DNA of 64,000 bases. It comes from Gemmatimonadota bacterium. GTDB taxonomy: Bacteria; Gemmatimonadota; Gemmatimonadetes; Longimicrobiales; Gaopeijiaceae. The stretch lies in NCBI GenBank assembly GCA_007126575.1, contig SLBA01000091.1, positions 29,539 through 93,538 on the forward strand, given 5' to 3'. How positions within the stretch are numbered: the first letter of the stretch is position 1; every line of letters starts with the position of its first letter. Both the position numbers and the translations under genes were made by a program. The notes beneath the pieces were generated by a model. That model searched no databases, was not told where the DNA came from, and worked only from the letters and a program-made list of their open reading frames with translations. Of this stretch, positions 48,222 through 57,829 are shown in pieces.

Positions 48222-49091
48222 TCAGCCGCCCCGGTACTCCTCGACCGCCTCGGAGAACGCGAGCGGGCGAAGCGAACGACCCGGCGTGATGTTGCGCAGG
48301 TGCAGGCTGAGGGAGCCCATCACCGGAACCCTCGAGCGAAGTTGGACGAGGAGGCGACGGGAATCATCGCTGAAGTGGATCTCGGCCTCCCCGCCCTCCC
48401 CGAAGAGCCCCCGGGTCTGGATGATCGGCTGCACGACGATCGTGTTGAAGGTGCCCGCCGGCACCTCGACCTGGTCCCGGCGCACCACCTTCACCACGAC
48501 CGGATTTCCATCCTCCTGGAAGTACCGGTCGAGCTCGTAGGTCTCCCCGACCTCGAGGGGGAGGGTGCGCACGTAGTAGACGAAGGCGATATCGTCGAGC
48601 GGCTGATCGGTGGGAAGCTCCCCGGACTCGTCGATGTCGGCCCGCTCGTACCGACGCTCCTCGGGGTAGAACTCGAACTGCCGGAACCGCTGGGTGCGGA
48701 CCTCGTCCTGGTCTTGGACGAAGCGTCGCGACGAGAGTGTTTCAACATCGATCCACGACTCGAGCAGGTTGTCGACCCGGGCCATGGGGATGCCCCCCTG
48801 GATTCCCATCGAGACGTGATAGGTGCGATGGCCCCGCACCCGCTCCACCCCGTGCACCCTCATCCAGCTCTCGCCGACCGTGAAGGCCCCGAGCTTCACC
48901 TGGTATTCGAGCCGCTCTCCGGGCCCGAAGGGTACCGGGGCGAGCTCCTCGTTGATCCGCTCGGCCCACGGTGCCTCGAGCTGCTGGGCCTGCGCCGGAG
49001 CGACCCCGACCAGACCGAACAGAACCCCCATCAGAACCCCCGACAGAACGATCAGGGGCGAAGGGCCCCGATGCCGCACCCGCATCCTCAT
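48222..49091 (-). CDS. DUF3108 envelope protein
   Basis: A protein of 289 residues with an N-terminal signal peptide (LIVLSGVLMGVLFGLVGVAP, likely cleaved after AQA near residue 35). The core is a long beta structure typical of DUF3108: FGPGERLEYQVKLGAFTVGE, DDIAFVYYVRTLPLEVGETY, VVKVVRRDQVEVPAGTFNTI, and C-terminal ISF-like strand DDSRRLLVQLRSRVPVMGSL. Likely periplasmic. Its ATG overlaps the glycosyltransferase stop by 4 nt, so the two are coupled and probably work in the envelope. Confidence 0.8.
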   Translation of the reverse strand: MRMRVRHRGPSPLIVLSGVLMGVLFGLVGVAPAQAQQLEAPWAERINEELAPVPFGPGERLEYQVKLGAFTVGESWMRVHGVERVRGHRTYHVSMGIQGGIPMARVDNLLESWIDVETLSSRRFVQDQDEVRTQRFRQFEFYPEERRYERADIDESGELPTDQPLDDIAFVYYVRTLPLEVGETYELDRYFQEDGNPVVVKVVRRDQVEVPAGTFNTIVVQPIIQTRGLFGEGGEAEIHFSDDSRRLLVQLRSRVPVMGSLSLHLRNITPGRSLRPLAFSEAVEEYRGG

Positions 49092-49840
49092 GCCTTCTCT
49101 TCGGCGGGCGCCCAGCGAAGGCGGCGGAACGGGAGGAGGGCCTTCAGCGCGGGGATGGGCTCGAACCGCGACTCCCGCGCTCGATGGGCGTAGCGCAGCC
49201 GGTAGGGGGCGTCTTCGATCCTTCGTGCGAAGGGCGCGGTGATCGAGAGCAGGGCGAGGCTCGCGGCCCCCCCTTCGGTGGCCTGGAGCAGTTCCGGCCC
49301 GGCTTCGGTGCGGAACGCCTTCTTCAGGACGATCACCCGATATGCCCGCAGCCCCGAAAGCGGGTCTCTGACCGGAGCGCCGCGCACGGTGCCCGCAAGG
49401 AGCACCCGCCGGGCCACCCAGTCACAGATTCGCCGTTTGCGTGGGTGGGTCACGTCGATCTCCTCGACGTGTCCGCCCACCAGGTCGGCGCCCCCTTCGA
49501 TCGCCTTGATCATCGGGACCAGGTCGGCCGGATCTTCGGTGAAGTCCGCCTGCAGGGTCACGACCACGTCCCGCTTCGGGTAGGGAGAGCGCTCGACCGC
49601 GTCTCTCATGAGGCGCTCGATCGCCGGGCCGTACCCGACCCGCTGATCGGAGCGCAGCACACGCAGCGGCAGCTGCTTCTCGTACCGGGCGAGGACCTCG
49701 GGGGTCGAGTCCGACGAGGCGTCATCGAAGACGACGATCTCGTAGTCCCGCTCGAACTCCGCCATCACACGACGGACCTTCCAGAGGACGGCGCCGAGGG
49801 TGGCCGCTTCGTTGTGGGCGGGAATGGAGATGTAGATCAT
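49088..49840 (-). CDS. Glycosyltransferase family 2 protein
   Basis: A protein of 250 residues with the GT-A fold of dolichol-phosphate-mannose-synthase-like GT2 enzymes: MIYISIPAHNEAATLGAVLW, YEIVVFDDASSDSTPEVLAR, VVVTLQADFTEDPADLVPMI (metal-binding DxD-like position), then DPLSGLRAYRVIVLKKAF. No membrane segment is evident. ATG 49840 has AGGA upstream. It lies between the acyltransferase and the DUF3108 gene and is probably part of an envelope lipid or polysaccharide pathway. Confidence 0.87.
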   Translation of the reverse strand: MIYISIPAHNEAATLGAVLWKVRRVMAEFERDYEIVVFDDASSDSTPEVLARYEKQLPLRVLRSDQRVGYGPAIERLMRDAVERSPYPKRDVVVTLQADFTEDPADLVPMIKAIEGGADLVGGHVEEIDVTHPRKRRICDWVARRVLLAGTVRGAPVRDPLSGLRAYRVIVLKKAFRTEAGPELLQATEGGAASLALLSITAPFARRIEDAPYRLRYAHRARESRFEPIPALKALLPFRRLRWAPAEEKA

Positions 49841-49866
49841 GATGGTGGTTCCTACAGATTGCGGGG

Positions 49867-50880
49867 CTATCGGGTTCCCGGGCGGTGAGCGGGCGCATCG
49901 CCTTTCGCCGGCTCGATCTCTCCCGGGGGACGGGTCTTCCATCGTCGATGAAACCAGAAGTACTGATCCGGGGCCCCTCGCACCGCATCTTCGAGAAGGC
50001 GGTGGAATTCCGCCACGACCCGAACCACGTCGGCCTCGGTGTCGCCGCTGGCCGCCACCGCGATGGCCGAGAAGTCCAGGTGGTAACGGGCGCGCCACCC
50101 AGGAAGCCGGGTCACGGCCATGAACATCACCGGTGCACCGGTCCGAAGGGGGATCACTCCCGGGCCCTTCGCGGCCGACGCCGGGATCCCGAAGAAGTCC
50201 ACGAACACCCCACCCGACCGGACGTTCTGGTCCGCCACGAGGGCCACCACCCGCCCCTCCCGAACCCCCTTCAGTACCGGGCGAAGGGCTGCATGCCGGT
50301 AGATGGGACGCATTCCGAACCCCTCCCTCATCACCCGGACCCGCTCATCGAACAGGGGATTCGACTGCTTGCGCCCGACCACGTCCAGAGGGATGTCGCG
50401 GGCCGCCAGCGCCGCTCCGGCGAACTCCCAGTTCCCCAGGTGGCCGGCCAGCAGGACCACTCCCTTCCCCTCGTCGAGGGCGTCCCGAAGAAGAGACTCC
50501 CCCCTGATCTCGCTGCGCTCCCGCACTTCGCCGGGACTCATCGCTCCGAGTCGAAGCAGGATGATCGCCTCGCGACCCAGGTGCCGGTAGGCGGCACGGG
50601 CCGCCCGAACCCTTCGACCCCTGGACCAGTCGGGGAACGCCCGCTCGAGATTCCCCTCGACGGTCCCCCGTCGGATCCGCAGGACGCTTCCCGCCAGCCA
50701 GCCCAGCCCGGACCCGACCCACTGAGCGACCCGCTCGGGGAGCAGACGCGCCAGGGCCCCGATGCCCACGAGCAGGAGCTCCTGCGCCCGGTCCCCGAGT
50801 CCCGGGGCGGGAGCATCGGCATTCCGGGAGTCGCGGGGCACCGTCCCCCCCGACCCCTGCCTGGCTTCAGAGTCCTGCAT
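49867..50880 (-). CDS. LpxL/HtrB-like lysophospholipid/lipid A acyltransferase
   Basis: A protein of 337 residues. Catalytic HX4E motif in VVLLAGHLGNWEFAGAALAA near residue 140; VVGRKQSNPLFDERVRVMRE and VVALVADQNVRSGGVFVDFF are typical of the family, as is the C-terminal PDQYFWFHRRWKTRPPGE. It adds secondary acyl chains to lipid A precursors at the inner membrane. ATG 50880 overlaps the end of the MsbA-like gene by 14 bp; lipid A acylation and export genes are often neighbours. Confidence 0.88.
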   Translation of the reverse strand: MQDSEARQGSGGTVPRDSRNADAPAPGLGDRAQELLLVGIGALARLLPERVAQWVGSGLGWLAGSVLRIRRGTVEGNLERAFPDWSRGRRVRAARAAYRHLGREAIILLRLGAMSPGEVRERSEIRGESLLRDALDEGKGVVLLAGHLGNWEFAGAALAARDIPLDVVGRKQSNPLFDERVRVMREGFGMRPIYRHAALRPVLKGVREGRVVALVADQNVRSGGVFVDFFGIPASAAKGPGVIPLRTGAPVMFMAVTRLPGWRARYHLDFSAIAVAASGDTEADVVRVVAEFHRLLEDAVRGAPDQYFWFHRRWKTRPPGEIEPAKGDAPAHRPGTR

Positions 50881-52753
50881 CGCCCGGGGCCCCGACGGGG
50901 CTCTCGAACTGCAGCGCGTGCAGCTTTCCGTAGAGCCCCCCCTCGTCGAGGAGCTCGCCATGACGACCCGACTGCACGACCCGGCCATCCTTCATCACGA
51001 GAATACGGTCGGCCCGCTGGATCGTCGAGAGCCGATGCGCGATCACGAAGACGGTCCGCCCCTCCAGCAGGCGCTCGATCGCCTGCTGCACCAGCCGCTC
51101 CGACTGGGTGTCGAGCGCCGACGTCGCCTCGTCGAGCACCAGGATCGGAGGATCCCGCAGGATCGCCCGGGCGATCGCGACCCGCTGGCGCTGTCCGCCG
51201 GAGAGCTGCGTGCCCCTCTCTCCGACCACCGTGTCGTATCCGGAGGGGAGCCGGTCGATGAACTCCGAGGCGTGCGCGGCGTCGGCGGCGCGCTCGATCT
51301 CCTCCTGCGACACCCGCTCTTCGATCCCGTAGGCGATGTTCGCCCGGATCGTGTCGTGGAAGAGGACGGTCTCCTGCGAGACGATGCCCAGGTTCCTGCG
51401 CAGGGAGTCGATCGACAGGTCCCGCAGGTCCACGTCATCGACCAGGATTCTCCCGGAGGTGGGCTCGTAGAACCGACCCAGCAGGTCGACCAGCGTCGTC
51501 TTCCCCGCCCCGCTCGGACCCACCAGCGCCGTGACGCTCCCGGCCTCGGCCCGGAAGGAGATGTCGTGAAGGACCGGCTCCCCGTGACGGTACGAAAAGG
51601 ACACGTCCTCGAAGTCGATCCGATCCCGGACCCCCTCGAATTCCCGCGCCCCGGGGCGCTCCCGGATCTCGATCGGCGCGTCGAGGAACTCGAAGACCCG
51701 CCCGGCCGCCACGATCCCCGGCTGGATGATCGCCGGCATCTTCCCCAGGTACTTGACCGGAGAGTAGAGCTTCATCGAGAGGGCCAGGAAGCCGATGAAC
51801 TCCTCGGCCCCGATCTCCCCTCCGGTCAGGACGAGCCGGGTGCCGTACCAGAGGATCACGACCGTCCCCAGCGCACCGACCATCTCGGTGATCGGGTGCG
51901 AAAGCGCGCGGAATCGCTCGGTCCGGATGAAGGCCTTGAAGTAGGCCCAGGTCACCTTCGAGAAGCGCTTCCGCTCGTGGTCCTCGGCTCCCGAGGCCTT
52001 CACCAGGCGAATGCCCGACAGGGTCTCCTGAATGTGGCTGTGCACCTCGCCCGCCAGGTTCAGGATCGTGCGATCTCCGCGGCGCACCCGCCTCAGCAGG
52101 GGGCCCCAGATCGCGAAGATCCCCGGGAGCACCACGATCGACACCAGGGTGAGCTTCCACGAGATCGCGATCATGATCGCCAGGACCGAGAGGAACTCGA
52201 AGACCGACGAGATGATCTTCGACTGCTCCTTCGTCACCAGGGTCCGCAGCTGCTCCACGTCGTGCGTGAGCCGGGACACGATCTGGCCGACCCGGGTTCG
52301 GCCGAAGAAGCCGAGGTCCAGGTCGACGAGATGGTCGTAGACCTCGTTGCGCAGGTCGCGGGTCACCGCCTGTTCGACCCAGGCCACCAGGTAGTTCCTG
52401 AGAAAGTCGAAGACGTTCTTGATCAGGAAGATCACCAGCAGGAAGATGATGATCCCCTGGATCGCCTCGGAGGGCGGCGCGCTCATGTCGACGAACCGCC
52501 CGAGGGTCCCGTCGAGGAGCCACTCCAGCAGATCGTCTCCTTCGGCCGCCTGCGTCGCCGGGGCGGCCCCTTCGGCTGCCGTCCCCTCCACCGCCGTATC
52601 CGTCTGCGCGAAGAGCGTCCGCATGAACGGAATCAGGAGCGCCATCGAAAAGGCGTCGAGGGCGGCGAAGATCAACGACGCCAGCACCGCGATCCCGAAG
52701 ACCCCCCAGTAGGGCCTCAGGTACCGAAGCACCCGCAGGTACAGGCCCACCAT
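50867..52753 (-). CDS. MsbA-like ABC exporter (fused membrane and ATPase domains)
   Basis: A half-transporter of 628 residues. Six-helix ABC exporter domain (from LRPYWGVFGIAVLASLIFAA to about 380), with an extra Ala/Glu/Gly-rich loop between helices 1 and 2. The ATPase domain has Walker A LVGPSGAGKTTLVDLLGR, signature TQLSGGQRQRVAIARA, Walker B ILVLDEATSALDTQSE and H-loop VFVIAHRLSTIQ. Probably flips lipid A core or another lipid. The ATG at 52753 begins the conserved region; a GTG at 52822 overlaps the previous stop as GTGA and would add 23 residues. Confidence 0.9.
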   Translation of the reverse strand: MVGLYLRVLRYLRPYWGVFGIAVLASLIFAALDAFSMALLIPFMRTLFAQTDTAVEGTAAEGAAPATQAAEGDDLLEWLLDGTLGRFVDMSAPPSEAIQGIIIFLLVIFLIKNVFDFLRNYLVAWVEQAVTRDLRNEVYDHLVDLDLGFFGRTRVGQIVSRLTHDVEQLRTLVTKEQSKIISSVFEFLSVLAIMIAISWKLTLVSIVVLPGIFAIWGPLLRRVRRGDRTILNLAGEVHSHIQETLSGIRLVKASGAEDHERKRFSKVTWAYFKAFIRTERFRALSHPITEMVGALGTVVILWYGTRLVLTGGEIGAEEFIGFLALSMKLYSPVKYLGKMPAIIQPGIVAAGRVFEFLDAPIEIRERPGAREFEGVRDRIDFEDVSFSYRHGEPVLHDISFRAEAGSVTALVGPSGAGKTTLVDLLGRFYEPTSGRILVDDVDLRDLSIDSLRRNLGIVSQETVLFHDTIRANIAYGIEERVSQEEIERAADAAHASEFIDRLPSGYDTVVGERGTQLSGGQRQRVAIARAILRDPPILVLDEATSALDTQSERLVQQAIERLLEGRTVFVIAHRLSTIQRADRILVMKDGRVVQSGRHGELLDEGGLYGKLHALQFESPVGAPGDAGL

Positions 52754-52818
52754 GGAAGTCGGAGAGGGCTTCCCGCCCGGACTCAGCGTGGGTCCCGCGT
52801 CCGTGCGGGGGTCGAGCT

Positions 52819-54387
52819 TCACCGGGGGCGGGGGTTGAGCAGGGCCACCGGCACGATCATCTCCTCGGGGGTCACCCCCCCGTGCAGGAAGGCGTCGCGG
52901 TACCGGCTCTGGTACTCGCGCAGCTTCGTGGGATAGACCATGTAGTAGTCCTCGAGCGACAACACGTAGCTCATCCCCATCCGTCCCGGGGGCAGCCGGA
53001 GTTCGGCCGGGTCCTTCGTGGTGAAGACCGTTTCGGGCTTCTCGGCTCTCAGGTCCTGGCCGAACTTGTAGCGAAGGTTCGAGGTCGCGTCCTTGCGGGC
53101 GAAGACTGTGGTGGGCCGCTTGCAGAGGATCGAACCGTGATCGGTCGTGAGCACCACGCGGAGCCCCTGCGCCGCCGCCATCTTCAGGATCTGCAGGAGC
53201 GCGGAGCGCTCGAACCAGGTGCGCGACAGCTCGCGCAGCGACCGCTCGTCGCGGGCCATCTCCATGAAGACGGCCGACTCCGACCGGGAGTGGATCAACT
53301 GATCCATGAAGTTGAAGACGAGCGCGATCACCTCGACCCCCGAGCCCAGCGCCGACTGTACCCGTCCGCGCAGCTGCTCCCCCTCGCGATCCGAGAACAC
53401 CTTCTCGTAGTGCAGCGACACCTCTCGGCCGACTTCGCGACGGAGCTGCTCCCGCAGGAGCTGGTCCTCGAAGGCGTTCATGCTGCCCTCCTCCTCGATG
53501 CCCTCGAACCAGCCGGGATGGTCGCGGGCGATTTCGTCGGGGTACTGTCCGGAGAAGATGGCGTTCCGGGAGTAGGGCGTCGCCGTCGGGAGGATGGAGT
53601 AGTGGAGGAGTTCCTCGACCTCGAACATCGGGGTCAGGCTGGGGAGCACCACCCGCCACTGGTCCAGCCGCATGCAGTCCACGACGACGAAGAGCACGGG
53701 GCCCCCTTCGAGCCGCGGGACCACCACGTTCGAGACCAGGTCGGTCGACAGGAGAGGCGATCCCTCGCGGTCCTCCATCCAGACCGGATAGACCTCCTGG
53801 ACCCACTGGCCGAAGTCCCGCCGCAGTTCGGCGAAGAGGGAGTCGACGGTGTCGAGCAGGCCATCCTCCCCGGCCGCCTCGAGGCGCAGGTGCCAGTCGA
53901 CCAGTTCGCTGTAGAGCGACGAGAAGTCCTCGTGCCCCTGCACCTCCTCGCGCAGCTGCCCCAGGCGGGGCCAGCGCGCCGCGAAGTCCTGCGCCACCTG
54001 CTGCTGCCGGATCGAGGAGCCCTCCAGGACGCGGGTCACCGCCGAGAGCACCTGCATGGGGCTCGTCGGCTTCACGAGGTAGTCGTCGACCCGTCGACCG
54101 ATCGCCTCGGTCATCGTCCGATCCTCCTCGGACTTCGTGATCATGATCACGTGCGCGTGGGGGTCCTCGCGGCGCAGGATCTCGAGGACCTCAAGGCCCT
54201 TCAGCCCGGGCATCTGCTGATCCAGGAGGACCAGGTCGTAGGGGGAACCACGGAGGAGCGCGAGCGCATCATCTCCATTGGCGACCGCATCCACCCGATA
54301 CCCCTTCTGCTCCAGAAAGAGCAGATGAGGTCGGAGGATTTCGATCTCGTCGTCGACCCAGAGGATCCTTCGCGCCGCTCGTGCCAT
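52819..54387 (-). CDS. PorX-like response regulator with PglZ domain
   Basis: A protein of 522 residues. N-terminal receiver domain (RRILWVDDEIEILRPHLLFL; phospho-acceptor Asp in YDLVLLDQQMPGLKGLEVL; MITKSEEDRTMTEAIGRRVD; Lys in DDYLVKPTSPMQ), a helical linker, then a C-terminal PglZ/alkaline-phosphatase-like domain (LFVVVDCMRLDQWRVVLPSL, TATPYSRNAIFSG, VVLTTDHGSILCKRPTTVFA). This is the PorX architecture, which regulates type IX secretion in Bacteroidota and has phosphodiesterase activity in studied members. No secretion genes are beside it. Confidence 0.85.
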   Translation of the reverse strand: MARAARRILWVDDEIEILRPHLLFLEQKGYRVDAVANGDDALALLRGSPYDLVLLDQQMPGLKGLEVLEILRREDPHAHVIMITKSEEDRTMTEAIGRRVDDYLVKPTSPMQVLSAVTRVLEGSSIRQQQVAQDFAARWPRLGQLREEVQGHEDFSSLYSELVDWHLRLEAAGEDGLLDTVDSLFAELRRDFGQWVQEVYPVWMEDREGSPLLSTDLVSNVVVPRLEGGPVLFVVVDCMRLDQWRVVLPSLTPMFEVEELLHYSILPTATPYSRNAIFSGQYPDEIARDHPGWFEGIEEEGSMNAFEDQLLREQLRREVGREVSLHYEKVFSDREGEQLRGRVQSALGSGVEVIALVFNFMDQLIHSRSESAVFMEMARDERSLRELSRTWFERSALLQILKMAAAQGLRVVLTTDHGSILCKRPTTVFARKDATSNLRYKFGQDLRAEKPETVFTTKDPAELRLPPGRMGMSYVLSLEDYYMVYPTKLREYQSRYRDAFLHGGVTPEEMIVPVALLNPRPR

Positions 54388-54489
54388 GAGGCTAAGCTAC
54401 GGGAAGCGCCTCCGGCGGCCAAGGATCACCGCTCGGCCACCGGTCGTTCCAGGCCCCGGGGGGTCGTCAGGCGCCGCCCGACCCCCGCA

Positions 54490-56448
54490 TCAATCGAGGG
54501 CGAAGAGCTGCCGCTCGATCCGCTCCCACCGGGCCATCAGTTCCTCGAGCTCCTCCTGGAGACGGGCTCGCTCCTCTTCCAGCGTGCGAACCTCGTCGGC
54601 GGGGGTCCGCTCGTAGTATCCCGGCTGCAGAAAGGTCCGGTCGATCGCCTCGATCCGGGACTCGCGGGCCTCGATCTTTTCGGTGATCTCGCCACTTCGC
54701 TTCTCGAGCTTCCGGCGCTCCCGGTCGGAGTTCGAGGGCCGATCGGCGCCCTTCCGGTTCCCCGAAGCCCGCCCGTCATTCGACGGCGTCCCCTGATCCC
54801 TGGAACGCCGCTTTTCGGCCTTCGCCTTCAGAATCACCTGGTCCGCGTCGAGATGATCGTCGCCGTGCCGGTCCACGAACTCCTCGTAGGTGCCCCGGTA
54901 GTCGCGCACCCCGCCGGCGGTGATCTCGACGATCCGACTCGCGAGTTCATTCACGAACCATCGGTCGTGGGAGACCATGATGAGCGTCCCCTCGAAGGCC
55001 TTGAGTCCCTCGACCAGGGCCTCGATCGACTCCATGTCCAGATGATTCGTGGGCTCGTCGAGGACCAGGACATTGGGCCGGTCCATCGAGATCCGGCTGA
55101 ATACGAGACGCGCCGCTTCTCCTCCCGAGAGGGAGTCGAGGGGCTTCTTCGGTTCGTCTCCCGAAAAGAGCATCAGGCCGAGGCGACCCCGGACGTAGCC
55201 GAGGTCCTTGTCCGGACAGGCGGCCCAGATCCAGTCCTCTGCGCTCCCCGTGTGCCCGCGGAACTGGTCCTTGTAGTCCTGCGCGAAGTATCCCGGGTGC
55301 GTCTCGTAGCCCCATTCCACCTCGCCGTCGTCGGGCTCGAGCTCTCCCATCACGATCTTGAGCAGGGTGGACTTTCCGATCCCGTTCGGCCCCAGGATCG
55401 CCAGGCGGTCGCCGCGTTCCACCGTCAGGTCGACCCCGTGGAGGACCTGGTTGTCGTCGAAGGCCTTCGTGACCCCGGCCACCTTCAGGACCTCGCGGCC
55501 CGAGTTCCGGCGCTGGTCGAAGCGGAAGGTCGGATACCGACGGGAGCTCGGGGCGAGTTCGTCCATGTCCTCGGCCATCCGCTCGATCATCCGGGCCTTG
55601 CTGCCCGCCTGCCGCGCCTTGCTGGCCTTGGCCTTGAACCGGTCCACGAACTTCTGGTGGTGGGCGATCTCCTTCTCGCGCGAGGCGATGTCCTTCTCGC
55701 GCCGCTCCCGCTCCTCGACCTTGGCCCGCTGGAAGTGCGAGTAGTTCCCGTGGTACAGCTGCACGGTCTGGTAGTCGACGTCGAGGATGTGCGTCGAAAG
55801 CGTGTCCAGAAACCGATGGTCGTGCGAGATGACCACGACGGGCCCCGAGAATCCCTTCAGGAACTCCTCGAGCCACTTGATCGAGAGGATGTCGAGGTGG
55901 TTGGTCGGCTCGTCCAGGAGGAGCACGTCGGGATCGCTCGCCAGGACCTGCGCCAGGAGCACCCGAAGCTTGAAGCCGCCCGAAAGCGACGAGATCGGCT
56001 CCCGATGGACCTCCCCGGGAATCCCGAGCCCTTCGAGGATCGCAGCGGCGCGAGCCTCGGCCGTGTAGCCGTCGTGCCGCTGGACGGTCTCTTCGAGCTC
56101 CGAAAACCGGTCGGCGTCGAAGTTCTCGTCGGCATTCGCCAGGAGCTCCTCCTTCTCGACCATCGCGGCCCAGAGCTCGGGGTTGCCCATGAGCGCGACC
56201 CCGAGGATCGACTCCTCCTCGTAGCGGAACTGGTCCTGACGCAGCACGCCGAGCCGGAGCCGCTTCGGGATCGAAAGGGTCCCTTCGGTGGCATCGATGT
56301 CGCCCGCGAGGATCTTGAGAAGGGTGGACTTTCCCGACCCGTTCGCACCGATCAGCCCGTAGCGTTCCCCTGGATTCAGCTGGAAGGACGCATTCTCGAA
56401 GAGGACCCGATCACCGTAGGACTTGGAGAGGTTGGAGACAGAAATCAT
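54490..56448 (-). CDS. ABC-F family ATPase
   Basis: A protein of 652 residues with two ABC ATPase domains and no membrane segments. Domain 1: Walker A GLIGANGSGKSTLLKILA, signature SSLSGGFKLRVLLAQVLA, Walker B DVLLLDEPTNHLD. Linker helices about 240-310. Domain 2: LAILGPNGIGKSTLLKIV, DSLSGGEAARLVFSRI, NVLVLDEPTNHLD. A C-terminal coiled coil (RRKLEKRSGEITEKIEARES; RTLEEERARLQEELEELMA) ends it. ABC-F proteins act on ribosomes; the Uup/YdiF-like C-terminal coil fits. The subfamily, and any antibiotic role, cannot be told. Confidence 0.92.
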   Translation of the reverse strand: MISVSNLSKSYGDRVLFENASFQLNPGERYGLIGANGSGKSTLLKILAGDIDATEGTLSIPKRLRLGVLRQDQFRYEEESILGVALMGNPELWAAMVEKEELLANADENFDADRFSELEETVQRHDGYTAEARAAAILEGLGIPGEVHREPISSLSGGFKLRVLLAQVLASDPDVLLLDEPTNHLDILSIKWLEEFLKGFSGPVVVISHDHRFLDTLSTHILDVDYQTVQLYHGNYSHFQRAKVEERERREKDIASREKEIAHHQKFVDRFKAKASKARQAGSKARMIERMAEDMDELAPSSRRYPTFRFDQRRNSGREVLKVAGVTKAFDDNQVLHGVDLTVERGDRLAILGPNGIGKSTLLKIVMGELEPDDGEVEWGYETHPGYFAQDYKDQFRGHTGSAEDWIWAACPDKDLGYVRGRLGLMLFSGDEPKKPLDSLSGGEAARLVFSRISMDRPNVLVLDEPTNHLDMESIEALVEGLKAFEGTLIMVSHDRWFVNELASRIVEITAGGVRDYRGTYEEFVDRHGDDHLDADQVILKAKAEKRRSRDQGTPSNDGRASGNRKGADRPSNSDRERRKLEKRSGEITEKIEARESRIEAIDRTFLQPGYYERTPADEVRTLEEERARLQEELEELMARWERIERQLFALD

Positions 56449-56521
56449 GCCCTAAACTAAGGGAAATCCGGCTCCGAATCACCCCGCTCGGCACAGTCCC
56501 GGCCCCGGATGCCGACCCCGG

Positions 56522-57679
56522 TCAGCCCGCCCCACCGGCAGCCGCCCACTCGGCCAGGACCTCGGCCTCGCGCTCGCGGCTGAACCCGGCGCTCGGGCGC
56601 TCCGACGTGGCATGCTCCTTCCACCACACCAGGGTGTCGGCGGCGGTCACCGCGAGCGGACGAAAGCGGATCCCCGCCTCGAGCGCCCGCGTGTTGTCGA
56701 TCCGCCCGTAGTTGAGCCAGTCTCCGGTGGGGCTGCGCCACCCGGGAATCTCGCTTCCGCCCCGAAGCCCGCGCTCCTCGAGGAACTCCCAGGGGATCCA
56801 GGTGAAGCGCACCGGGCTCGACGTGCTGGCCCGCACCCCGTACAGAAACTCGGCCGAGCTCAGGGGAGCGGCGGGCGCCTCGGGGTTGAAGATGCCGGTC
56901 GTGCCCTGCTCGGCCAGGTGAACGAAGAACTCGACCAGGTCGCGCACGTCGAGGTACTGAACCGGATCCGAGGGATCCCCGGGGGCGATCACCTCGCCCC
57001 CCGCATCGACCCGGTGATACCAGTAGGTGAAGCGGTCCGTGCGGTCCCCGGGCCCGGTGATGATCGGAGGGCGCACGATGGTGGTGCCGCCGGGGAAGGC
57101 CTCCTCCACCTCACGCTCGGCGAGCGCCTTGAGCGGACCATAGCCCGACCACTCCTCTTCGGGCACACCGGGTACACCGATGGGGGCGTCCTCGTCCATG
57201 ACCGGGTCGGTGTAGCCGGCGTAGACGGCACGCGTCGAGGTGAAGATGTACTGGTCGGCGGCGTCCTTCAGAAGCTGCGCCGTGAGCCGCACCTGGTCGG
57301 GGGTGTATCCGGAGTTGTCGATCACGACGTCCCACTCACGCCCCTCGAGCGCGGCCAGGTCATCGTCGCGATCCCCGACCAGTCCTTCCAGGCCCGCGTA
57401 GTAGTCCTCGAAGAGCCCCGGCTCGCTCCGCCCGCGGTTGAACAGGGTCAGGGTGTGTCCCCGCTCGACCGCCGTGCGAACCAGGTGGGGCCCGATGAAG
57501 CCGGTCCCCCCGAGGATCAGGATCCGAAGCGAGCGCGGGGGCTCCGACCGAAGGCCCCCACCGACGCCCTCGCGACCCGGGCGGAGCGTGTCGCCGAACA
57601 GGACACCCGGCACTACGCCGGTGGAGAGGGCGCCCCCGATGAGGGCCGAATTCCGAAGGAAGTCTCTGCGGGAGGTCAT
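56522..57679 (-). CDS. Tat-exported NAD-dependent epimerase/dehydratase family protein
   Basis: A protein of 385 residues. Tat signal: SRRDFLRNSALIGGALSTGV at the N-terminus. Then an extended SDR fold: LRILILGGTGFIGPHLVRTA, VVIDNSGYTPDQVRLTAQLL, YIFTSTRAVYAGYTD and EWSGYGPLKALAEREVEEAF (the YxxxK appears as YGPLK). Unusual in being apparently exported with its cofactor. Substrate unknown; related proteins act on sugar nucleotides or isoflavone-like compounds. Confidence 0.82.
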   Translation of the reverse strand: MTSRRDFLRNSALIGGALSTGVVPGVLFGDTLRPGREGVGGGLRSEPPRSLRILILGGTGFIGPHLVRTAVERGHTLTLFNRGRSEPGLFEDYYAGLEGLVGDRDDDLAALEGREWDVVIDNSGYTPDQVRLTAQLLKDAADQYIFTSTRAVYAGYTDPVMDEDAPIGVPGVPEEEWSGYGPLKALAEREVEEAFPGGTTIVRPPIITGPGDRTDRFTYWYHRVDAGGEVIAPGDPSDPVQYLDVRDLVEFFVHLAEQGTTGIFNPEAPAAPLSSAEFLYGVRASTSSPVRFTWIPWEFLEERGLRGGSEIPGWRSPTGDWLNYGRIDNTRALEAGIRFRPLAVTAADTLVWWKEHATSERPSAGFSREREAEVLAEWAAAGGAG

Positions 57680-57829
57680 GGTCGGGCCGCCGGTTGCCGG
57701 GGTTCGGGACGACCCCCCGATGCGCTCGGACCGGCGGGTCGTGGATCCGCTCAGTCTATCGTGCGCCGGGGTGGCCGGAAAGAGCACACCGGGTCCGCGC
57801 AGGTCGAGACGCTTGTACGATCCGTACGG

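Noticed and set aside
52882..56460. A plus-strand frame of nearly 1,200 codons
   Set aside because: Antisense to the PorX-like and ABC-F genes, which have intact catalytic motifs.
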